NCBI GenBank assembly: GCA_029240105.1
Contig: JARBTR010000013.1
Coordinates: forward strand, 1 to 64,000
Source of the DNA: Caryophanales bacterium
GTDB lineage: Bacteria; Bacillota; Bacilli; JARBTR01
Direction of reading: 5' to 3'
Length of the DNA stretch: 64,000 nt
Shown: in pieces, positions 54,578 through 64,000 of the stretch
Position numbering within the stretch: position 1 is the first letter of the stretch
Layout of the letters: each line of letters begins with the position of its first letter
Notes under the pieces: generated by a model
The model's input: only the letters and a program-made list of their open reading frames with translations
Database searches by the model: none
Told to the model about the DNA's origin: nothing
Program-made: the position numbers and the translations under genes

Positions 54578-55444
54578 TTAATTTTCATTTATTCCCGCTC
54601 TACCCAATGGGACGATGAGAGGTGTATGAGTAACTGGGTCTTCAATGACCATACACTTTAACCCGTAAACTTCTTCAATTAGTTGTTCCGTAACTATTTC
54701 ACATGGTTTACCCTGAGCTATAACTTTCCCATTTTTCATTGCGATTAAATGGGTTGCATATCTAGCTGCCTGATTCAAATCGTGAAGAACTGCAATTAAG
54801 GTATTCCCCTGCTCATTTAAATCTTTAAACAGTTCTAAAAGTTCAATTTGGTGTGCTATATCCAAATAAGTTGTTGGTTCATCTAGGAGAAGTAAAGGTG
54901 TTTGTTGCGCAAGGACCATGGCCACCCACACTCTTTGTCTTTGCCCACCGGACAACTCATCGACAAAACGATTCGAAAGTTCTAACGTGTTTGTCAATTC
55001 CATCGCATTTATAACTGCTAGTTCATCTGCTTCAGTCCATTGTCGTATCAAATTTTGGTGCGGATAACGACCATGAGCAACTAAATTGGCTACAGTAATG
55101 CCTTCCGGTGCAGTTGAAGATTGTGGCAGTAAACCAAGTTTTTTCGCTACTTCTTTCGATTTATATGAATGTATATTCTTTCCATCTAGTAAAACTTGAC
55201 CCTCTGAAGGCTTTAGTAAATTTGAAAGAGCACGTAAGAGCGTTGATTTCCCACAAGCATTCGGTCCAATAATAACCGTAAAGGAACCTTCAGGAATTTC
55301 AATTGATAAATTTTTAGAAATGACTCGATGATCATATTGTATCGTAATACTCTCTGCCAAGAGTCTAGCATTCGGCTTTGAAATTACTTGGTTACGAACA
55401 TTTACTTTTGTAATGGTCATATGAATTGCAACCTCTTTCAACAA
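54578..55444 (-). CDS. Iron-siderophore ABC transporter ATP-binding protein
   Basis: IIGPNACGKSTLLRALSNLLKPSEGQVLLDGKNIHSYKSKEVAKKLGLLPQSSTAPEGITV; LSGGQRQRVWVAMVLAQ. Confidence 0.92.
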   Translation of the reverse strand: MLKEVAIHMTITKVNVRNQVISKPNARLLAESITIQYDHRVISKNLSIEIPEGSFTVIIGPNACGKSTLLRALSNLLKPSEGQVLLDGKNIHSYKSKEVAKKLGLLPQSSTAPEGITVANLVAHGRYPHQNLIRQWTEADELAVINAMELTNTLELSNRFVDELSGGQRQRVWVAMVLAQQTPLLLLDEPTTYLDIAHQIELLELFKDLNEQGNTLIAVLHDLNQAARYATHLIAMKNGKVIAQGKPCEIVTEQLIEEVYGLKCMVIEDPVTHTPLIVPLGRAGINEN

Positions 55445-55507
55445 AATAGTACATTATAAAACTTCCATCAAAAAAATCATGAAAGGTGTTCATCAATCTA
55501 ACTTTCA

Positions 55508-56569
55508 TTATGAAGCTGTTCGTGCTTGTCGGAACAATAACCATACGAGATACAAACCACCTATTGAAAGTGTTACAACGCCTACTGGAAGGATCGTACC
55601 CGGGATTATTCTTTGTGCCAAAACATCAGCACCTAACAAAAGAAAGGACCCTATGACAGCTGTTGGCGCAAAACTTCCAGTTGTTTTGGTAAATCGAAGT
55701 GCAATTTGTGGAGCTGCTAAAGCAACAAACGTTACTGGTCCCATAACAGCGGTTGCTGAAGCCGTTAATGAAACAGCAATAATAATGAGTAGTCCTTGTG
55801 TACGATTAATTCGAACCCCATGAGACTTTGCCGTATCTTCCCCTAACTCCATCTCTCGTAAGGGTCGGTTCATGACGACTGCAAGCAGTAAAAATACAAT
55901 AACAAGAAAGACAGCTGGTAGACCATGTTCCCAATCAATACCATTTAGTGAACCAACGCCCCATGCAGCAGCTGATAAAGCTACTTCCGTCTTGCTTTGC
56001 AATAACAACATTGAATTAATGCTTCCTAATATGGTTGACATAGCAATACCCACAATTATTAAGCGAAATCCATGTGTCCCTCCTTGAAAAGCTAGTAAAT
56101 AGATAATGAGTGCTGTAGCGAATCCACCAATCAATGATCCTATCGCTACACTTGAAAAGGAGTTTGATCCTAACACGAGAAGCACAAACAAAACCCCAGT
56201 ATAAGATCCGGAACTAAATCCTATTACATCAGGTGAACCTAGTGGGTTTTTTGTTATGGATTGAAAAATAGATCCACTAACCGCCAGTCCTGCACCAAAA
56301 ATTATAGCCACAATGACACGTGGTAATCTCCAATTCACTACAATAGTTCTTTTAAATCCTGATGTTTGACCAAATAAAGCTGAAAAAACTTCATCTATAC
56401 TTAATTTTAGTGATCCGACCATAAGAGCAAATACCGAAATGGCTACAATAACAGCGAGAAAAATGGCTGTAATAGTGGCATTTCTTACATCCAAACGCAT
56501 CTTTAACGGTCCATTCAATTGTAGATACTTTCGACCAAAATTAATCCGTTGCATAATTCCCACTCCCAT
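55508..56569 (-). CDS. Iron-siderophore ABC transporter permease (FecCD family)
   Basis: WRLPRVIVAIIFGAGLAVSGSIFQSITKNPLGSPDVIGFSSGSYTG. Confidence 0.92.
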   Translation of the reverse strand: MGVGIMQRINFGRKYLQLNGPLKMRLDVRNATITAIFLAVIVAISVFALMVGSLKLSIDEVFSALFGQTSGFKRTIVVNWRLPRVIVAIIFGAGLAVSGSIFQSITKNPLGSPDVIGFSSGSYTGVLFVLLVLGSNSFSSVAIGSLIGGFATALIIYLLAFQGGTHGFRLIIVGIAMSTILGSINSMLLLQSKTEVALSAAAWGVGSLNGIDWEHGLPAVFLVIVFLLLAVVMNRPLREMELGEDTAKSHGVRINRTQGLLIIIAVSLTASATAVMGPVTFVALAAPQIALRFTKTTGSFAPTAVIGSFLLLGADVLAQRIIPGTILPVGVVTLSIGGLYLVWLLFRQARTAS

Positions 56570-56613
56570 TTTTCAAAGCGCTGGTACTGTTTAATATTTA
56601 ATCAAACAAAATT

Positions 56614-56739
56614 TCCATATTGTTAATTGATAAAATGGCGGAAATTCCTGTGGCCGGGCTGTGAGCCTATAGTCCCATTCAGCCCTTTTCGCCACGGGAA
56701 TACCACCCATTTTCTCTAATTCCCAACAAATTATATGGA
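56614..56739. repeat. E2 structured repeat inside siderophore operon
   Basis: TCCATAT...ATATGGA ends; nested stems GGCGGAAATTCCTGTGGCCGGGCTG / CAGCCCTTTTCGCCACGGGAATACC; aligns with the outer part of 9191-9594. Confidence 0.75.
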
Positions 56740-56797
56740 TGTTAATAAAAATTCAAAATATATCATCAACAGACTTTATCAGAGCCTTAATTAATTG

Positions 56798-57868
56798 CTA
56801 TAACCCTCTTGATTTTTTTCTTCTTACTAGAATCAGTAATATTGGTGCTCCAATAAAACCAGTGATGATACCTACCGCAATTTCAGATGGTGACATGATG
56901 ATTCTTCCGATGATATCTGATAAGAGAAGTATCAATGGAGCCACGAATAAAGAAAATATAAAAATCCAAGGTTGATCAGGGCCAATAAACCAACGTACAC
57001 AATGAGGGACCATCAATCCAATAAAACCGATTGGTCCTGCAATGGCAGTCGCCCCACCAGCTAATAATGTAATTGACATTAATCCTACCATTCGGACCAT
57101 GCCAACATTTACACCTAGAGACGATGCACGGTCATCACCGAAAGCAATTGCATTTAAAGACGGTGCAATAACCAATGCAAGGATGATACCAATTATAAGG
57201 AATGGAAGTACCGGCCAAAGATCCTCTATACCTTTTCTCGCTATAGAGCCAACACTCCAATTTAGCATTCCAGCAAATGCTCTTCTATTCATTAAAGTTA
57301 GTGAAGTTGTAATTCCACTTAAAGCAGCCCCTAAAGCCACTCCAGCTAGTGTAATATGGATGGGTGATGGTGATTTTTTACCAGCTCCGCCACTTATAAT
57401 ATAAACAACAATTGTCGCAACAAAAGCGCCAATAAGGGCAAACCATATGTATTGAGACAATGAAGTAACGGAGAAAACACCAACAGCTAATGCAACAGCA
57501 AAGGCTGCCCCTGCATTCACACCTAGAATGCCAGGGTCAGCCAAAGGATTTCTTGTTAAAGCCTGGATTATTGCCCCTGCAAGTCCAAAAGCTGGACCTA
57601 CAGCAAGGGCAATAATTGTCCGAGGTATACGAGACTCATGAATAATCGTGTAATCATAACTATTGCTCGAATGAAACAATGCATCCCAGACGACACCAAG
57701 AGGTATTTGCTTTGCTCCAACCATGAGACTTAGGAAAACAACGACTACTAAAAGAAATAGTACAGTAACAAGTCCCAAAATCCGTCGCAACCGCATGGTG
57801 GTAAATGTCTTATTATCAATTCTATTACCTGTTTGTATTCTTCCAATTGGCTGCTTACTTGCTGTCAC
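56798..57868 (-). CDS. Iron-siderophore ABC transporter permease (FecCD family)
   Basis: SRIPRTIIALAVGPAFGLAGAIIQALTRNPLADPGILGVNAGAA. Confidence 0.92.
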   Translation of the reverse strand: MTASKQPIGRIQTGNRIDNKTFTTMRLRRILGLVTVLFLLVVVVFLSLMVGAKQIPLGVVWDALFHSSNSYDYTIIHESRIPRTIIALAVGPAFGLAGAIIQALTRNPLADPGILGVNAGAAFAVALAVGVFSVTSLSQYIWFALIGAFVATIVVYIISGGAGKKSPSPIHITLAGVALGAALSGITTSLTLMNRRAFAGMLNWSVGSIARKGIEDLWPVLPFLIIGIILALVIAPSLNAIAFGDDRASSLGVNVGMVRMVGLMSITLLAGGATAIAGPIGFIGLMVPHCVRWFIGPDQPWIFIFSLFVAPLILLLSDIIGRIIMSPSEIAVGIITGFIGAPILLILVRRKKSRGL

Positions 57869-57873
57869 AGAAA

Positions 57874-58878
57874 TTACTCCCCGCTTTCTAAGGCTTTGTT
57901 AAACATAACTGGTAATTCTTCAATTGCCCATAATAAAGCAGGTACGGTGCTTAATGAGAAAGCATTTGAATAATCGCCTTCAATAATCACTGATCTTCCG
58001 TCAACAACAGAAGGTATTTTTTGATACAAAGCACTGTTTGTTACTTCTTTGGTGTCGACCCAAATTGGTAAAATAACAGTTAGATCAGCATCTAAGATTT
58101 CTAATTTCTCATCTGATACTTTCACATAGAATGAACCACTAGCTTGCTTTTCAATTTCATCTTTATTTTTGAAACCAAGTTTTGTCAAAAAGTCAACACG
58201 ACCATCACCTTTAACATAAGCTCCCCATCCTTCTGAAGAAAGAGCTCCAACCGCTACAGTCTTACCTGCGAATTGCGGATATTCTTTTTTTGCTTTTTCA
58301 AATGCAGTATCTACATCTTTTAAAAGTTTTTCACCTACTGCTTCTTTGCCAAGTGCTTTTGAAATTAATTGAACTTGTTGTTCTGTATTTGTTAACCAGT
58401 TATCTCCACCCTTTGGAACACCAATTGTAGGGGCAATTTCTGATAAACGATCGTAACGCTCTTGATCACCTGAAGATCTTACATCAAGAATTAAATCTGG
58501 CTCAAGTGCAGCAATTTTTTCATAATCTAATTCCATAGTTCCAAGAATTTCTGGAGCATTTTTATAAGCACCTTTCAACCATGGTCCAACACCTTCATCA
58601 CCGAAAGCCAACCAATCGCTAGCACCAACTGGTTCAACACCAAGTGCTAATGCAGTTTCTGCATCTCCCCAACCAAGAGCAACTACTCTTTTTGGTTCTT
58701 CTTTAATTTCTACTTTGCCAAATTTTGTATCAACGGTAACACTTGTAAATTTAGAAGTTTTCTTTTCTGTATCTGTTTTTTTATCGTTTGAGTCTGAAGA
58801 ACAGCCTACTAGACCGATAGCTACTATTAAAACCATAATCATTGCAAAAAACTTTGATAAGCCTACTTTTTTAAACAT
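57874..58878 (-). CDS. Iron-siderophore ABC transporter substrate-binding lipoprotein
   Basis: Lipobox AIGLVGCSSDSN; KRVVALGWGDAETALALGVEPVGASDW, FecB-like. Confidence 0.93.
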   Translation of the reverse strand: MFKKVGLSKFFAMIMVLIVAIGLVGCSSDSNDKKTDTEKKTSKFTSVTVDTKFGKVEIKEEPKRVVALGWGDAETALALGVEPVGASDWLAFGDEGVGPWLKGAYKNAPEILGTMELDYEKIAALEPDLILDVRSSGDQERYDRLSEIAPTIGVPKGGDNWLTNTEQQVQLISKALGKEAVGEKLLKDVDTAFEKAKKEYPQFAGKTVAVGALSSEGWGAYVKGDGRVDFLTKLGFKNKDEIEKQASGSFYVKVSDEKLEILDADLTVILPIWVDTKEVTNSALYQKIPSVVDGRSVIIEGDYSNAFSLSTVPALLWAIEELPVMFNKALESGE

Positions 58879-58909
58879 TTAAATTCTCCTCGAAATTCTT
58901 TTTTATTAT

Positions 58910-58928
58910 GATAATGAGAATCATTATC
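58910..58928. promoter_or_regulatory. Fur box
   Basis: GATAATGAGAATCATTATC, near-perfect 19-bp Fur box about 32 bp upstream of the binding-protein start codon. Confidence 0.93.
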
Positions 58929-59156
58929 ACTTGGACATCTCTGATTATACCTGCTTTAAAAATTTTGTCAACAACTGATTTAGAAAAATATCAAGTGAAA
59001 TGTGTAGATTTTTTATCCTATAAATGACTTTAAGAGCAAAATTTCTATTTAAAGAACGGTAACTGAAAATAAGTTAATTGTTTTATATAGATATTTTCAG
59101 CAGAATCACTTGAAATCATTCAAAAGTACTCTAAATATATCTATTCAATAAATAAG

Positions 59157-59188
59157 AAAAACACTAGAAACGAAACTTCTAGTGTTTT
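59157..59188. terminator. Intrinsic terminator-like hairpin
   Basis: AAAACACTAGAA / TTCTAGTGTTTT. Confidence 0.75.
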
Positions 59189-59382
59189 ATCTAGGTCAAC
59201 CAAATTCACAGGGTTGTTAATATAGTATGTAAGTAATCTAAACTAAAGTAATATTTCACCATATTGTTAATTGAAATAACATTAATTTATCCTCCTACAA
59301 AAGTAATAACCTATTAATGTTAAAAAAGAAGAAAACCTCTCCAATTAAGATTTTCTTCTAATTAAATATTGATTTTTTATAA

Positions 59383-59823
59383 TTATCTACTTTCAATTAC
59401 AATCGTTACTGGACCGTCATTTACTAGAGAAACCGACATATTCGCTCCAAAGATTCCTGTTTCAACTATAAGTCCAGCCTCTCTTAAGAAACTATTAAAT
59501 TTTTCATAAAGAGGGTTTGCTATTTCAGGACGGGCTGCATCTATAAACGCAGGGCGTCTCCCCTTTCTTGTATCTGCATAAAGTGTAAACTGCGATATAG
59601 ATAGGATGGTACCTCCAACATCTTGAATCGACAGATTCATCTTCTCATTTTCATCTTCAAAAACTCGAAGACCAGAAATTTTATCAGCCAAGTATCGTGC
59701 ATCAGATTCAGTATCGTCGTGTGTAACCCCAACAAGCAGCATAAATCCTTTACCTACTTGTCCAACTATTTTACCATGGACTGAAACTGAAGCTTCAGAT
59801 ACTCTTTGCAATACGACTTTCAT
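59383..59823 (-). CDS. dtd: D-aminoacyl-tRNA deacylase
   Basis: [50 protein letters not shown]. Confidence 0.96.
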   Translation of the reverse strand: MKVVLQRVSEASVSVHGKIVGQVGKGFMLLVGVTHDDTESDARYLADKISGLRVFEDENEKMNLSIQDVGGTILSISQFTLYADTRKGRRPAFIDAARPEIANPLYEKFNSFLREAGLIVETGIFGANMSVSLVNDGPVTIVIESR

Positions 59824-59928
59824 ATGTAATCCTCCAAAGTCACATTATTTGATATTTGATTTTAAAAACGCCCCACGCATTCATAGAATACGTGAGGTGT
59901 TATTGTTATTGAAATTTTTTAGATCCAA

Positions 59929-60304
59929 TTTTACACAAGAAGTGGTCAGATTCTAGGAGACAAGTTTTTGAGTCCCGGAGTGTACTTTTGGGTACATGAG
60001 GAGACGAAAAAACGTAGCTGAAAACGAAATTTGCTGCTTATTGTGTAAAATAATTCGCATCAAAAGTATTAAGATACTAGGAAGCAAGCTTGCGAGTCGA
60101 CGCGAGTTTACTTAAAGGTAAATGAGCGAGCGAGTAAGCGTAACTGACAACGAAGATGGTCGTTTATCAAACGAAATTCAAATTTTACACAAGAAGTGGT
60201 CAGATTCTAGGAGACAAGTTTTTGAGTCCCGGAGTGTACTTTTGGGTACATGAGGAGACGAAAAAACGTAGTCGACAACGAAGATGACTGCTTATTGTGT
60301 AAAA
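59929..60304. repeat. Tandem array of three structured repeats (two near-identical 122-bp units with TIRs flanking a diverged unit)
   Basis: Units 59929-60050 and 60183-60304 both begin TTTTACACAA and end TTGTGTAAAA; the middle unit shares the ACTAGGAAGCAAG...GAGTC...GTTTACTT..GGTAAATGAG...GTAACTGACAACGAAGATGG scaffold. Confidence 0.9.
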
Positions 60305-60307
60305 TTA

Positions 60308-62506
60308 TTAGCTCATGAGGCGTTTGATGTCGTACACCTCAGGAACCTGCCGAATCCGATTATAAACCTTTTCAAGATGTTGTTTGTTTGGTACACGCAA
60401 AGACATTGTGATTACAGCACCTTTATCTTTGTCTCCATGACCAAAAACGGAATCTATGCTTGTTCTAGTTTCACTGACGGCAGCTAAAACATCTCTGAGA
60501 AGATTGCTTCGATCGTACCCTTGAATTTCGATTTCGACTGTATATTCCTTTGTTTCAAGAGATGCATCCCACTCAACGTTAATTAATCTTGCCTGTTCTT
60601 CGTTTGCCATAACATTTCGACAATCAAATCGATGAACGGAAACACCTCTACCTTTTGTAATGAAACCTAAAATTTGGTCACCAGGAATTGGATTACAACA
60701 TCTAGATAGACGAATGAGTAAGTTATCAATACCTGGCACGATCACTCCGGAACTATCACGTCGGTAATTTGGAAGAACTTTTGGTTCGTTTGCACTTTCC
60801 TTTAACCGCTGTTCTAAATAATCTGTATCTCGATTTCTTCGAATCTTTTCTGTCAAACGCATCGCAATCTGACTCGCGTTCATCCCGCCATATCCAACTG
60901 CTGCGTACAAATCATCTTCATTTAAGAAATTATATTTTTCAAGGACACGTTTAAGGTTTTCGGGAGCAAAGGCTTCTTTTACCCCGATTTCGAGGTCACG
61001 AATCTCCTTTTCAATCGCATCGCGTCCACCCTTAACGTTTTCCTCACGATTCTGTTTCTTAAAAAATTGCTTAATCTTATTTTTGGTATGAACTGAATAG
61101 GCAATTTTTAACCAATCACGACTTGGACCAGCTGAGTTTTTATTCGTTAAAATTTCGATGATATCGCCCGTTTGAAGTGCCGTATCAAGTGTAACGATAC
61201 GTCCATTTACTTTGGCGCCAACGCATTTATTACCAACATCTGAGTGAACCCGGTACGCAAAATCAATTGGTACAGAACCTTTTGGTAATTCAAAAAGATC
61301 ACCTCTTGGTGTGTACACATAGACCATATCCTCAAGCAAGTCTTGTTTGAGTGATTTCATAAACTCAACTGCACCAGAATCTTGGTCCGTTCCTTCTATG
61401 AATTCGCGGTAAAAGTCTAATTTCTTCTCTGCATTTTTTAAATTTGTAACGTCTTTACCTTGTTTGTAAGCCCAATGTGCAGCAATACCAAATTGTGCGA
61501 TGCGATGCATTTCCTCAGTTCGAATTTGAATCTCAAATGGAACTGCCTTTGGTCCAATTACGGTTGTATGTATCGATTGATACATATTTGATTTTGGCAT
61601 TGCTATAAAATCTTTAAAACGACCTGGAATTGGCCTCCAAATCGAATGTACAGCTCCTAAAACGGCATAACAATCTTTAATGTCTTTTACAATAATACGC
61701 ACTGCAAAAAGATCGTAAATTTCATCAAATGGTTTATTTTTTTTGTACATTTTTTTATAAATACTGTAAATATGTTTGGGACGCCCGTATACTTCTGCTT
61801 CGATGTTCACATCGACGAGACTTTTACGAATCTCGTTCATTACCTCAGCTAAAAATCCTTCACGTTCTGTACGTTTTTGGTTGATGAGTTCTACAATTTT
61901 TTGATAATAGGTAGGGTTAAGGTACTTTAAACTAATATCCTCAAGTTCCCACTGAATATTTGAAATACCCAATCGATTTGCTAGTGGAGCAAAAATTTCA
62001 AGGGTTTCATTAGCTATTCTCTTTTGTTTTTCTTCTGAAAGAAACTTTAATGTCCGTATATTGTGTAAACGGTCAGCAAATTTGATTAGAATAATTCGGA
62101 AGTCTGTCGCCATCGCAACAAACATTTTTCGGTGGTTTTCCGCTTGTGTTTCTTCAAGTGATGAAAATTTTATTTTTCCGAGTTTCGTTACACCATCAAC
62201 TAGATGCATAACATTCTCGTTAAACTCATTTTTAATTTGCTCTAATGTTGTGTCGGTATCTTCTACTACATCATGTAAAAAGCCTGCTGCTATTGTTGCA
62301 GGATCCATTTCCAATTCAACAAGAATACCCGCTACTTGAATTGGGTGAACAATATAAGCCTCACCAGATTGGCGCTGTTGACCTACATGTAGGTCATACG
62401 CAAAATGATAAGCCTTTTCAATTAATGCAATATCTTTTGGATCTGTTAGATACTTTCTTGCATTCGCAAGCACGTCTTCAAATGTGTATATTTTACCCTT
62501 TTCCAT
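60308..62506 (-). CDS. relA: Bifunctional (p)ppGpp synthetase/hydrolase RelA/SpoT
   Basis: AAGFLHDVVEDTDTT hydrolase HD motif, synthetase domain, TGS PRGDLFELPKGSVPIDFAYRVHSDVG, C-terminal ACT. Confidence 0.97.
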   Translation of the reverse strand: MEKGKIYTFEDVLANARKYLTDPKDIALIEKAYHFAYDLHVGQQRQSGEAYIVHPIQVAGILVELEMDPATIAAGFLHDVVEDTDTTLEQIKNEFNENVMHLVDGVTKLGKIKFSSLEETQAENHRKMFVAMATDFRIILIKFADRLHNIRTLKFLSEEKQKRIANETLEIFAPLANRLGISNIQWELEDISLKYLNPTYYQKIVELINQKRTEREGFLAEVMNEIRKSLVDVNIEAEVYGRPKHIYSIYKKMYKKNKPFDEIYDLFAVRIIVKDIKDCYAVLGAVHSIWRPIPGRFKDFIAMPKSNMYQSIHTTVIGPKAVPFEIQIRTEEMHRIAQFGIAAHWAYKQGKDVTNLKNAEKKLDFYREFIEGTDQDSGAVEFMKSLKQDLLEDMVYVYTPRGDLFELPKGSVPIDFAYRVHSDVGNKCVGAKVNGRIVTLDTALQTGDIIEILTNKNSAGPSRDWLKIAYSVHTKNKIKQFFKKQNREENVKGGRDAIEKEIRDLEIGVKEAFAPENLKRVLEKYNFLNEDDLYAAVGYGGMNASQIAMRLTEKIRRNRDTDYLEQRLKESANEPKVLPNYRRDSSGVIVPGIDNLLIRLSRCCNPIPGDQILGFITKGRGVSVHRFDCRNVMANEEQARLINVEWDASLETKEYTVEIEIQGYDRSNLLRDVLAAVSETRTSIDSVFGHGDKDKGAVITMSLRVPNKQHLEKVYNRIRQVPEVYDIKRLMS

Positions 62507-62678
62507 GAAATTCCCTATCTTCTTTTGACAACACTTTAAGGGGTCGCCTACCTATGTTATATATATCCCTTTATTATTGACAAAAATGTGACGAAAGTAA
62601 AGCACAAGTATTAAAATTTTACTTTTCTGCCTAAAAAAAGAAAACTCTACCGAAGCAGAGTTTACAATTGATTCTATT

Positions 62679-63191
62679 CTAATATTCACAAAGAGAAATA
62701 CTATCGTATCCTTTGAATTTTTCTCTACCATTTAGGTAAGATAGGTTTACAAGGAATGCAATACCAGCAACAACGCCGCCTAAACCTTCAACTAATTTAA
62801 TAGTTGCTTCAATTGTACCGCCAGTTGCTAATAGGTCATCCGTAATTAGAACACGTTGACCTGGTTTAATAGCATCCTTGTGCATACTTAGTGTATTGCT
62901 TCCATACTCAAGATCGTAGGCATAATCAATCGTTTCACGTGGCAATTTACCAGGCTTACGAACAGGTGCAAAGCCAACTCCAAGTGCATAAGCAACTGGA
63001 CAACCAATAATAAATCCACGTGCTTCTGGACCAACCACAACATCAATTTTCTTATCAATTGCATACATCACAATTTGATCAGTCGCATATTTATATGCAT
63101 CTCCATCAGCCATTAAAGTAGAAATATCCTTAAAGCGAATTCCTGGTTTTGGCCAATCTTCTACGATTGTAATGTAATCTTTTAAATTCAT
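62679..63191 (-). CDS. apt: Adenine phosphoribosyltransferase
   Basis: [46 protein letters not shown]. Confidence 0.98.
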   Translation of the reverse strand: MNLKDYITIVEDWPKPGIRFKDISTLMADGDAYKYATDQIVMYAIDKKIDVVVGPEARGFIIGCPVAYALGVGFAPVRKPGKLPRETIDYAYDLEYGSNTLSMHKDAIKPGQRVLITDDLLATGGTIEATIKLVEGLGGVVAGIAFLVNLSYLNGREKFKGYDSISLCEY

Positions 63192-63227
63192 ATAAATCCC
63201 CTTTTTCTAGGTGCTCTATTAGCACTA

Positions 63228-64000
63228 TTATATTAAATTACTTTGTAGCTGTTGAAAGTAGATTGTTATTTCTTCACGGGTAGAAAATAAAAGCATATTC
63301 TCAAATTCCATTTGCGCTTGTTTTTGCAAATAAACTTGGGATTCATCTAACGGTCTTTTAGTAACGTTTTTCTCTACATGAACAAATCCATTGTCTATTG
63401 TAACAAAACTTAAATCAAAAAACACACTAATTATGAAATCTAATAAATCTTTTGAAAAACCCAGACTTTTAGCTAATTGAGCTTGATTTCTATCATAATC
63501 AAAAGGACTATTAGCAAGCAGAAAACCATAAACTTTCATGAATTTTTCACGAGATGGTATTGTTTGGAACATTTTTTCAGAATCTGATTTTAAGAAAAGG
63601 TAAATCTTTGAAAACTGTTTTATTTTAAATAGTTTTTCCAGTTCATGAATGTTACTAGGAAGATCCACTATAACAAGATTCTCACTATCCTTGAAGTCAT
63701 CCACAGTAAGCAAATCAAGTTGTTTTGAAAGAATTTCTTTGTGAAATTCTAATGGAACTCGGTTACTCTCAACTTCATTAAATAAAAAGAATTTTCTTGG
63801 CGAAGGTATGCTTTTTAAATTTGATTGAGTTATTGGATTACTTCTAAAGTCAAAGATCTGTATCGAATTGCATGATATATCTTGTAGCATGAGTTGTGGT
63901 TTTGATACATTTTTCCATTCATTTATAGATAAATGGCCAACTAGTGATACAGAATCAGATTCACTTATTTCATCCAGTTTCGAACCGAATCCAAACCCTA
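63228..64000 (-). CDS. recJ: Single-stranded-DNA exonuclease RecJ, C-terminal part (continues beyond window end)
   Basis: The frame stays open upstream of the track Met at 63890 (...VSLVGHLSINEWKNVSKPQLMLQDISCNSIQIFDFR), matching the RecJ C-terminus; next to apt. Confidence 0.88.
   Translation of the reverse strand, partial: GFGFGSKLDEISESDSVSLVGHLSINEWKNVSKPQLMLQDISCNSIQIFDFRSNPITQSNLKSIPSPRKFFLFNEVESNRVPLEFHKEILSKQLDLLTVDDFKDSENLVIVDLPSNIHELEKLFKIKQFSKIYLFLKSDSEKMFQTIPSREKFMKVYGFLLANSPFDYDRNQAQLAKSLGFSKDLLDFIISVFFDLSFVTIDNGFVHVEKNVTKRPLDESQVYLQKQAQMEFENMLLFSTREEITIYFQQLQSNLI

Noticed and set aside
59871-59905. AACGCCCCACGCATTC...GAATACGTGAGGTGTT hairpin upstream of dtd as a possible riboswitch
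   Set aside because: Too small and imperfect; simplest reading is a terminator-like hairpin or repeat relic.
59929-60304. Repeats between relA and dtd considered as a CRISPR array
   Set aside because: Only three long units with terminal inverted repeats; not short repeats with spacers.

Overview
This 64 kb chromosomal window looks like a spore-forming Bacillales (Bacillaceae/Planococcaceae-like) genome. It is mostly conserved core genes: recD2(partial)-mnmA-iscS, rarA, typA, a suhB-like IMPase, def, yajC-tgt // queA-ruvB-ruvA, yebC, degV, nadE, a safA-like coat locus, obgE-rpmA-prp-rplU, spoIVFB-spoIVFA-minD-mreD-mreC-mreB-radC-maf-spoIIB-like, and dtd-relA-apt-recJ(partial). Accessory cargo includes a branched-chain amino acid ABC cluster between tgt and queA with two CodY-like boxes, a Fur-box siderophore uptake operon, a heterodimeric ABC exporter, duplicated DUF975 membrane proteins, tandem RimK-like ATP-grasp genes, and a lone 734-aa coiled-coil/DUF2325 protein. 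I saw no rRNA, tRNA, CRISPR array, intact transposase or recognisable defence island. The most unusual signals are: (1) several families of structured intergenic repeats, including one element nested inside another and recurring 18-bp AAACGTATACGTTT palindromes; (2) related leader elements upstream of both mnmA and iscS; (3) a safA-like spore coat gene broken by two apparent frameshifts; (4) a yebC-family gene with an internal frame-breaking deletion; (5) an adjacent-gene context lacking minC and cymR; (6) the DUF2325 protein. No searches were run. Family names come from recognising protein motifs and gene order.
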